From Rhodococcus sp. IEGM 1379 (GTDB lineage: Bacteria > Actinomycetota > Actinomycetes > Mycobacteriales > Mycobacteriaceae), in the NCBI RefSeq assembly GCF_030056815.1, contig NZ_JASHKR010000004.1, forward strand, positions 88,014 to 152,013: a stretch of DNA of 64,000 nt, read 5' to 3'. Under the pieces are notes generated by a model, which saw only the letters and a program-made list of their open reading frames with translations, made no database searches and was not told where the DNA came from. Of this stretch, positions 55,088-64,000 are shown piece by piece. The stretch's first letter is position 1. Every line of letters starts with the position of its first letter. The position numbers were made by a program, and so were the translations under genes.

Positions 55088-57430
55088 TTACTCTCGCGAA
55101 TCCACGCCTTCGGTCTCCGACTGGTCGGCCAACACGAAATAGCTTTGCTCTTCTTGGCGGAAATGCAACGTCAGTACGGCATACAAGCCGTACAGGCAGG
55201 CAAGGAGATCTTGTACCTGCTCTGCTTCCACCCCACCATTGCGGTCGGCGGTTCTCACGTGGTGTTCCAATCTCCGACAGAGGCGCTCGATTTCGGCGTG
55301 CGCACCGGCCATTGTAGCAATCGAATCTGCGCCGCCCAGCGAATGTTCCAGCGCCGGATAAAGATTCGCCCCCTCGGTACGCTCGTGGGGAAGAATCACT
55401 TCTTGGAGGAATCTATCGGTTTCGTGAAGTCGACGCAGGGCCGACACACGATTTCCACTCGCCACTGCCTCGGCGGTGAGGCGGATGATTTCCAGTTCGT
55501 CCCGCATCTTTCGATGGTCGGCGGAAAACCCTCGGAGCATCGTCAACAGCGTCGGATCGAGTGCCGGAACCGTGGATTTTCCGCCGTTCACTGCACGCAA
55601 CGCGTTAAGTATCACGGCAACATCGATTAGCTCCTGCAACAGCGCACCCACTGCGGGAATCAAGAATCCGAAGGCAGCAAATATCATCGCGACGAGCGAA
55701 AGTGCGGTTCCGAGTATCGCGCTCTGCAACGCGATCCGACGGGACCGACGTGCAATGTCCATCGCGTCGGCTACCCTCGACAGCCGATCGGTTGTCAGAA
55801 CCACGTCGGCTGCCTCCGAAGACGCGCTCGCGCCCCGCGCCCCCATCGCAACTCCGACCGACGCTGCCGCCAAGGCCGGCGCGTCGTTGATCCCGTCGCC
55901 GACCATCATCGTCACTGCCTGCGCCGATTCTTCACGGACTCGCGCAACCTTGTCGTCCGGTTCTTGTTCCGCCTGAACGGAATCCAGCCCCAACGCGCAT
56001 CCGACCTCGACTGCCGGCTCCGGTCGGTCACCCGTCAGCATGACGATCTTGCGTATGCCGGCGGAACGCAGTCGTCGTATCGTCCACGGCGCGTCCATCC
56101 GCATCGGGTCGACCAGAAGAATTGCGCCACTGAGAATCCCGTCGATACCTACCCAAGCGATCACGGCGCCGTCGAGACGCGCACGATTCTCCACCGAGGC
56201 AACCCACTCGGGACGAGCGACGCTCCTGTCGATCCTGCCGACGGTGACGGTGTGCCCGTCCACCGTGGCAACAACTCCGTAGCCAGGACGCTCGGTCACC
56301 ATTTCGGGTGTGCTCAGAGACAATCCACGCGCTCGGGCACTCCGAACGATCGCTTCGGCCAAGATGTGTGACGAGACCTGATCGGCCGACGCTGCCAAAC
56401 GAAGAATCGTCGCACTGTCATCCCCGCCGCCGCACACGACATCCGATTGTGTCGGCCGTCCTGTGGTCAAGGTGCCGGTCTTGTCGATCACCAGAGTCTG
56501 TGCACTTCCGAGCTTCTCGAGCGCCCCACCCGACCTGACGATCACCCCGATGCGCGACGCGCGCGAAAGGCCGGAAACTATCGCCACGGGAGCGGCCAAC
56601 AACAACGGACACGGCGTCGCGACAACCAATACGGCGACTGCCCGTGTGAGGGAATCGCTCAGCGCCCACGCCGAACCGGCAACGATCAACGTCGCCGGAA
56701 GAAACCAAGCCGCCACTCGATCGGCCAGGCGCACGACAGGGGCGGTCTCGGCTGCGGCTTCCTGCGTCAACCGAACGATTCCCGCGTAGGTGCTCGACTC
56801 CGCATCTCGACTCGCCTCGATGCGGCAGGCCCCACCCGCATTCACCGCACCGCTTCGAACGGCATCACCGACAGGCCTTTCCACGACGGTGGACTCACCG
56901 GTCAGAGCAGATTCGTCCAACACCGCCGACTCTCCGACGACCCACCCGTCGATGGGCACCACGGTGCCGGGTCCGACGAATATCAGGTCTCCGGGGCCGA
57001 TCTCGTCGAGCGTCACCGTCTCGAGTTGTCCGTCGCGGTCCCGTTGCGCGGTGCCGGGGACGTGTTCGCGGAGAAAACGCAGATCACGTGTCGCTCGGCG
57101 GTTGGCTGCCGCGTCAAGAGTGCGCCCGGTCGCCAGCATGACTGCGATCAACGCTCCAGCGAGATACTCCCCGATCCGGAGTGTTCCGAGCAATGACAGG
57201 ATAGCGATGACGTCTACGCCGACCCGCCCCCGCCGCAACCCGTCGACGACCCACCACGTCGCGGGCATCAATGCCACGATGGTCGCCGCAGCCCACAGGG
57301 TCGCCGCTGTCGAATCCCGGTCGAGCAGCCAGGCGAGAGCACCAGCTGTCAACGCAGTCACCGTGACAGCCAGAAGAATCGACTCGGCGTTGGATACGAA
57401 GCGCCGGAGCAGGTCTCGAATCAGCGGCAT
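55088..57430 (-). CDS. P1B-type metal ATPase fused to a hemerythrin domain
   Basis: A ~780-residue protein. The first ~600 residues are a heavy-metal P-type ATPase: DESALTGESTVVERP, ion-site motif VVATPCPLLLAAPVA (CPx class, CPL variant), DKTGTLTTGRPTQ and VGDGINDAPALAAASVGVA. There is no N-terminal metal-binding domain. The last ~170 residues are a hemerythrin-like four-helix bundle with the expected HRKMRDEL, HETDRFLQ, PHERTEGANLYPALEH, AHAEIERL and LHFRQEEQSYF histidines and acids that bind two irons. The domain could sense O2, NO or iron and gate transport. ATG 57430 is used; the frame runs to TTG 57460. Confidence 0.85.
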   Translation of the reverse strand: MPLIRDLLRRFVSNAESILLAVTVTALTAGALAWLLDRDSTAATLWAAATIVALMPATWWVVDGLRRGRVGVDVIAILSLLGTLRIGEYLAGALIAVMLATGRTLDAAANRRATRDLRFLREHVPGTAQRDRDGQLETVTLDEIGPGDLIFVGPGTVVPIDGWVVGESAVLDESALTGESTVVERPVGDAVRSGAVNAGGACRIEASRDAESSTYAGIVRLTQEAAAETAPVVRLADRVAAWFLPATLIVAGSAWALSDSLTRAVAVLVVATPCPLLLAAPVAIVSGLSRASRIGVIVRSGGALEKLGSAQTLVIDKTGTLTTGRPTQSDVVCGGGDDSATILRLAASADQVSSHILAEAIVRSARARGLSLSTPEMVTERPGYGVVATVDGHTVTVGRIDRSVARPEWVASVENRARLDGAVIAWVGIDGILSGAILLVDPMRMDAPWTIRRLRSAGIRKIVMLTGDRPEPAVEVGCALGLDSVQAEQEPDDKVARVREESAQAVTMMVGDGINDAPALAAASVGVAMGARGASASSEAADVVLTTDRLSRVADAMDIARRSRRIALQSAILGTALSLVAMIFAAFGFLIPAVGALLQELIDVAVILNALRAVNGGKSTVPALDPTLLTMLRGFSADHRKMRDELEIIRLTAEAVASGNRVSALRRLHETDRFLQEVILPHERTEGANLYPALEHSLGGADSIATMAGAHAEIERLCRRLEHHVRTADRNGGVEAEQVQDLLACLYGLYAVLTLHFRQEEQSYFVLADQSETEGVDSRE

Positions 57431-57605
57431 GCTTCCAGCGTGACGACGCCGATCGAACAACCGATAGTGCCATTATGCCCGCTTCGATCATCGGAATACC
57501 CCATGACAGCGGGCCCGACTTCCGACCACACTTGAGAACGAGGCACACAAGCTACCGCAAGCCCGTCTCAGCAGACTGTCTCGACAAGTCGAGGAGCGAA
57601 TTCAG

Positions 57606-59072
57606 GTGGACACCCAGGACTCCTACGTCGATGTACGCGAGACGACTACCGGCGTCGTCATCCTTGTGCGTGACCGCGCCTACAAGATCAAGAAGGCGAT
57701 ATCGACCGCCTACCTGGATTTCGGAAGCCCGGCGCAACGCGAGGCTGCGCTGCTCCGCGAACTCGAATTGAATCGGAGGATGTGCCCGGACGTGTATCTG
57801 GGCGTGACGCACCTGAACGATCCGCTCGACGAGTCCATCGAGCCGATTCTGGTGATGGCCCGCATGCCTGACGATCGACGACTGTCGTCGATGATCACGT
57901 CAGGTCAGGATGTGACAGACGAATTGCACGACATCGCTTCTGCAGTGTCCGAGTTCCACCGCCGTGCGGCCCGCGGCACTTGGATCGACGAACGTGCAAC
58001 AGCCGACAGTGTCGGCGCGCGGTGGAAGACCAACCTTGCCGAACTACGAAAGTTATGTGTGGGGACCGTGCCCGGTGACACCGTCGACGAACTCGAAAAC
58101 CTGGCCGAGTCGTTCATACTCGGCCGAACAGCACTGTTCGACAAGAGAATTGCCGCGGGGCACATCGTCGACGGACACGGCGATCTGCTGTCCGACGACA
58201 TCTTCGTTCTCCCCGACGGTCCCAGAATCCTCGACTGCCTCGACTTCGACGACCGACTCAGATTCGTCGATACTGTAGACGACGCGAGTTTCCTCGCCAT
58301 GGATCTGGAATTTCTCGGGCACGAGGACTTGGCAGGCGCATTTCTCACGTCGATGGCGACGATGTCGCAAGACCGGCCACCGCGAGCGCTGATCGACCAC
58401 TACATCGCCTACCGAGCGACTGTCCGCGCAAAAGTCGACGCATTACGTATGCGTCAAGGCGACAGAGGCAGTGTCGCCCGACTCGAACGTCATCTCGCTC
58501 TTGCCTATTCCCACCTTCGACGTGCCGAGGTGCGGTTGTGCCTCGTCGGCGGACTCCCGGGTTCGGGTAAGTCGACTCTGTCGGCAGCACTCGCCGAATA
58601 TACCGGCGCAGTTGTTGTTTCGAGCGACCGTGTGCGCCGCGAGTTGGTCGACAACGGCACACTCACCGGCAGCGTCCGGGAGTACCGGGAAGGCCTGTAC
58701 TCTCCCGTTGCCATGGATACGGTCTACTCCGAGATGCTCACCCGCGCTCACGAGCAATTGACCCGGGGACAATCTGTGATTCTGGACGCGACGTGGTCTG
58801 ATTCCAAGCATCGACAGCAAGCAGAGGCACTGGCGGCGTCCACTTCCTCTAAGTTGATCGAAATCTACTGCAGTGCAGCGCTACCTGTTGCAGTGCAACG
58901 AATAGCGATGCGCACGGAATCGCTCTCCGACGCCACCGCAGCAACTGCAACGGCCATCGAGCGAGACCACGATCCGTGGCCGGAAGCCGTCTCGATCGAT
59001 ACCAATGCGACTGTCCACGTAAGCGTCGATGCCGCTCTGGACGTGTGGAACTCGGCTACGAAAGGGCCGTAA
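57606..59072 (+). CDS. Rv2004c-like aminoglycoside-phosphotransferase/AAA kinase protein
   Basis: A 488-residue two-domain protein. The N-terminal part is aminoglycoside-phosphotransferase-like (ILDCLDFDDRLRFVDTVDDA, HIVDGHGDLLSDDIFVL with the catalytic HGD) and the C-terminal half a P-loop kinase (LCLVGGLPGSGKSTLSAALA, VVSSDRVRRELVD, VILDATWSDSKHR). The arrangement and length match Rv2004c, a member of the mycobacterial DosR regulon; substrates of either half are unknown. The GTG start at 57606 is chosen by the domain edge. Divergent from the P-type ATPase gene. Confidence 0.88.
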   Translation: MDTQDSYVDVRETTTGVVILVRDRAYKIKKAISTAYLDFGSPAQREAALLRELELNRRMCPDVYLGVTHLNDPLDESIEPILVMARMPDDRRLSSMITSGQDVTDELHDIASAVSEFHRRAARGTWIDERATADSVGARWKTNLAELRKLCVGTVPGDTVDELENLAESFILGRTALFDKRIAAGHIVDGHGDLLSDDIFVLPDGPRILDCLDFDDRLRFVDTVDDASFLAMDLEFLGHEDLAGAFLTSMATMSQDRPPRALIDHYIAYRATVRAKVDALRMRQGDRGSVARLERHLALAYSHLRRAEVRLCLVGGLPGSGKSTLSAALAEYTGAVVVSSDRVRRELVDNGTLTGSVREYREGLYSPVAMDTVYSEMLTRAHEQLTRGQSVILDATWSDSKHRQQAEALAASTSSKLIEIYCSAALPVAVQRIAMRTESLSDATAATATAIERDHDPWPEAVSIDTNATVHVSVDAALDVWNSATKGP

Positions 59073-59076
59073 GGGT

Positions 59077-60096
59077 TCAGTGCACGATCGTCAGAACATC
59101 CTCGATCGCGCGGCGTCCCGAGGCAATCGGTTCGTTGGCACCTGAGTCCGCGTCCCCCGTGTCCGTCTCCGTACCGTGCGGTTTCAGTCCGATCCGGATC
59201 ATGACCTGTGGATTCTGAAATGTCTCACCGGACCTCGATGCGACGTCGCGCACGATCTCGCGACTCGCCTCCACCTCTGTCAAATGTGTCAGTGGACAAC
59301 TCGCCAGGTGCGATGCCGTTGCGTGCAGCAACACCGAGGACAGCGCCTGTCCCGCATTCAACCAGTCGATCGGCGCGTCCGAAGGCGTGCTGAGCAGAAC
59401 CAGCGCAGCGTGGTCCCGAGCATCACGTTCGATTTTCAGATGCCCGGAAGGGAACGCTCGGGCAGAGGCAGACTCGTGCGACGACAGCACATCCGGCAGT
59501 GCATCCCGCGGAATTCCCTCGTCGGATCCGGCTGAACGAATCCACTCCTCGAGCTCATTCCAATAATCGGGATCATTGCGATGCTCTTGCGTAGCGATAG
59601 CCGACGCGTGCTCCAGCATGGATCCGTACTGCCGCGCCAGGATGGTCATCGACGCGCCGAATTCCTTCGCGCCGTGTGCGAGTGCCCCCATTGATCCGAC
59701 CGGAGGCGCATCGAACTGACGCCGGTCGGTCCGTCGGCGCTCCAAGGACGAGAACAGAGCAGCACTGGAGCCTTCCGGATGCGCCCGCCCCCGGAACGTG
59801 ATCGAGGCCAACAAATCCGGTTCGGAATGGTCCGGAAGTATCGTGACGATCGGTTCGAGGAGATTGTGTTCCAGGGCAATTCTCAAGTGATGGAGCGCGC
59901 CGCCGCAACTGATGATCAATTGCCGACCGTCTGGATCCTCGACCGGAATCGAGCGTCGACGATCGACGTACAAGCTGAGTTGACCGCGTTGCAGTCGCCA
60001 CGACCACGGCTGAACGTTATGAACGGACGGTGCCGCGCATGCGTACTCGACTGCACTGGTGATTGTCTCGGGACATGCGCTTGCATAGTGCGCCAT
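59077..60096 (-). CDS. Acg-family FMN-binding nitroreductase-like protein (copy 1)
   Basis: A 339-residue protein with two nitroreductase half-domains. The FMN-binding start is AVEYACAAPSVHNVQPWSWR, followed by GRQLIISCGGALHHLRIALE, the RRRTDRRQFDAPPV segment and DWLNAGQALSSVLLHATASH with the late PQVMIRIGLKP. This pattern defines the Acg family (Rv2032, Rv3127, Rv3131), DosR-regulated FMN-sequestering proteins in Mycobacterium. ATG 60096 is used because the longer TTG frame to 60132 is unlikely. Same strand as devR-devS, 196 bp downstream. Confidence 0.9.
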   Translation of the reverse strand: MAHYASACPETITSAVEYACAAPSVHNVQPWSWRLQRGQLSLYVDRRRSIPVEDPDGRQLIISCGGALHHLRIALEHNLLEPIVTILPDHSEPDLLASITFRGRAHPEGSSAALFSSLERRRTDRRQFDAPPVGSMGALAHGAKEFGASMTILARQYGSMLEHASAIATQEHRNDPDYWNELEEWIRSAGSDEGIPRDALPDVLSSHESASARAFPSGHLKIERDARDHAALVLLSTPSDAPIDWLNAGQALSSVLLHATASHLASCPLTHLTEVEASREIVRDVASRSGETFQNPQVMIRIGLKPHGTETDTGDADSGANEPIASGRRAIEDVLTIVH

Positions 60097-60292
60097 TACA
60101 GACCGCTCTCGTCGGAAATCCTCCGCAGGCAAGCCTGCCGCGATATCTCAGGCCGATCTGCCGCAGGTGCCTCTCTCGATTCTGCAATGGCAGCCCGGGT
60201 TCTCGCTACGGTCCTTGGTCATCACGGAGCCACCAGCCGACACCATCGGCTCAAGCCGAGTCGGATACTCCACCGTGACATCCGCGTCGTCG

Positions 60293-62628
<2,336 letters not shown>

Positions 62629-62701
62629 CAAGACGTCCATTCTCCACGCAGGTAGACAAGAATACCCACACTCCACGACTACCCATCGGCGAACGAACCA
62701 A

Positions 62702-63673
62702 TCAACTCGTCGAGAAAACGTCGGCCACCGACCTGCGGGCCGTCAATACCGGCGGAGTACCGTTCGGGGCACGTCCGATGCGCACCAGCATCTGCGGAAC
62801 CCCGATCTCGGGCACAATCCGGTGAATCACCGAACGACTCCTCGGCACCTCGGTCACGTGGGACAGCGGGCAGGTCGCCGCCCCACACACCGTCGCTTCG
62901 AGCAAGACAGCGGACAGCGCCCGCCCACAGTGCAGCCAATCGGTTCGGGTGTCAGTCGGCGTTCCGAATGCGAGCACAGTCGACTCGTCAACCGAACCGG
63001 ATTCTTCCGGCGGCGCATTGTGCCGTGAGGGGAAGGTACGACCGATCGGAACTCCTGCCGCACCCGAAACGAGCGACGTCTCCGGGATACCACCTGATGT
63101 CAGGGAATGCCCCGCCCACCAATGCAACTCGGCCTGATACTCCGGATCGTAACGCCGTGCCGACGCTGTCGATTCAGTCGCCTCGAGAAGTCCTTCCCTC
63201 TGAACCGGATCCAGTGCGACAACACTGACCCCCAATTCACGGGCCTGACCAACAGCACGCTCGACCAGAGCGTCCATACCTTCGAAGACCCCGAATGCGC
63301 GACGATCTGTCCGTCTGCGACGGATAGCTGTGAGCATGTCGAAATCATGTGAGCGCGGACGCGCATCACGCCGAAAGCTGATCGTGGCAAGCAGGTTCGG
63401 GGACACCGAACGCTCTTCGTATCGAATGTCGGTGCTCCAGCGCAGTCCCAGGAGTCCCACGCTCAAGTGGTGTAGCGCGGCGCCGCAACTGATATGAAGC
63501 TGTCGACCGGTCGGGTCTGTCGCCGGCAAAAGTCTGGTGTGGTCACCGAGAAGCTGCAGCTGACCGTCGACGTACTTCCATCGCCACGGCTGACTGTTGT
63601 GCAACGAGGGGGCTCGGCACGCCAGATCAACGGCGAGCTGTAGAACGCTCGAGTCGGGTCGGGTGAGGTCCAT
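62702..63673 (-). CDS. Acg-family FMN-binding nitroreductase-like protein (copy 2)
   Basis: A 323-residue protein built like copy 1: [72 protein letters not shown] and a C-terminal [16 protein letters not shown]. It lies 73 bp upstream of devR on the same strand, where M. tuberculosis carries acg-like genes near its own regulon. Sequence differs clearly from copy 1, so they are old paralogues. Predicted to bind FMN; reductase activity may be absent, as proposed for Acg. Confidence 0.9.
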   Translation of the reverse strand: MDLTRPDSSVLQLAVDLACRAPSLHNSQPWRWKYVDGQLQLLGDHTRLLPATDPTGRQLHISCGAALHHLSVGLLGLRWSTDIRYEERSVSPNLLATISFRRDARPRSHDFDMLTAIRRRRTDRRAFGVFEGMDALVERAVGQARELGVSVVALDPVQREGLLEATESTASARRYDPEYQAELHWWAGHSLTSGGIPETSLVSGAAGVPIGRTFPSRHNAPPEESGSVDESTVLAFGTPTDTRTDWLHCGRALSAVLLEATVCGAATCPLSHVTEVPRSRSVIHRIVPEIGVPQMLVRIGRAPNGTPPVLTARRSVADVFSTS

Positions 63674-63914
63674 TTCTACTCCGGTATCGACTGATGAACG
63701 GCCCGGATGCGGCTGTCAGTTGAAGCGTCGCAGCACTCGGCCATCCGCAGAAGTGCCGATTGTCACCGCTTTACCGAAATCTGGAATCGAGAACACCCAC
63801 GAAAAAGAAGGTGACAACGGAAAGGACCTTTTCCTCTGCTAGTACACCCGCCGCTGTCCGACGATTCAAAGACAGTCCCACTACTCGTGTCTCGAATACC
63901 GAAGGAGAACAGTC

Positions 63915-64000
63915 GTGAGAATCAATCCACCGGTAGTCGTCGGATTCGACGGATCGACGCAATCGTGCGACGCCGTGTGGTGGGGTGCACGTGACGCCGC
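63915..64000 (+). CDS. Universal stress protein (UspA family), cut by window end
   Basis: GTG 63915 has AAGGAG eight bases upstream and opens RINPPVVVGFDGSTQSCDAV WWGARDA before the window ends. PVVVGxDGSxxSxxAVxWAxxxA is the N-terminal strand-loop-helix of a Usp domain. Tandem Usp proteins are the most abundant members of the DosR regulon. Divergent from the second Acg gene; the 241-bp intergenic region contains AAGGAC (63822-63827) inside a short near-palindrome GGAAAGGACCTTTTCC (63820-63835). Confidence 0.85.
   Translation, partial: MRINPPVVVGFDGSTQSCDAVWWGARDA

Overview
The window is high-GC actinobacterial chromosome, most likely Rhodococcus or a close mycolic-acid relative. The first 15 kb keeps a gene neighbourhood known from Mycobacterium (tRNA-Asn, dnaG, dgt, TPM protein, glyS, smtB-type ArsR, zur, an Rv2360c-like gene, uppS, recO). 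From about 23.7 kb to the right edge the content changes to a hypoxia/dormancy-type island that ends in an unmistakable devR/devS (dosR/dosS) pair. Genus and orthology calls rest on recalled family knowledge, not on a search.

Layout. 1-15.1 kb: housekeeping genes, with an AraC/VOC pair sitting between dnaG and dgt, and several decayed genes (a helix-turn-helix-less MmyB-type regulator, a GNAT tail, a Mce-associated-like fragment). 15.2-19.5 kb: an AurF-like diiron oxygenase, a flavin monooxygenase remnant, and a minus-strand operon of a SHOCT membrane protein, a 29-residue Met-rich peptide, a canonical KAS III and a KAS III-like protein lacking two of three catalytic residues. 19.7-23.7 kb: a serine beta-lactamase-like hydrolase and an ABC exporter.

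23.7-36 kb: wax ester synthase/DGAT with a CBS-BON protein, a PEP-synthase-like gene with a frameshift, an alpha/beta hydrolase, a PfkB-type phosphofructokinase with a GNAT protein, then a plus-strand group 3b [NiFe] hydrogenase operon (4Fe-4S subunit, cyclic-nucleotide-domain protein, flavin/2Fe-2S subunit, small subunit, large subunit, maturation protease). 35.9-43.6 kb, minus strand: a complete nine-gene V/A-type ATPase operon (G/H-C-I-K-F-E-A-B-D), with a shortened subunit I, a K subunit carrying extra N-terminal helices, and a decapeptide-repeat tail on subunit B.

43.8-51.3 kb, plus strand: kdp potassium-pump operon (a 27-aa membrane peptide, kdpF, A, B, C) with a KdpD-like protein that has lost the phospho-acceptor histidine and has no kdpE partner. 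51.3-55 kb: ANTAR-like protein, DUF1876 protein, second WS/DGAT, slipin and an Rv1733c-like membrane protein. 55-64 kb: a P-type ATPase with a C-terminal hemerythrin domain, an Rv2004c-like kinase, two Acg-type nitroreductases flanking devR-devS, and the start of a universal stress protein.

The island combines ion pumping (V-ATPase, Kdp, P1B ATPase), hydrogen/NAD(P)H redox balancing, storage-lipid synthesis, sugar phosphorylation and stress proteins, which fits an energy-conservation programme under low oxygen commanded by DevR. A 32-bp sequence identical at 31 positions lies ahead of both the hydrogenase operon and the ANTAR/DUF1876/WS-DGAT group, direct evidence that separate units share control. 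No insertion sequence, CRISPR array or rRNA gene was seen.
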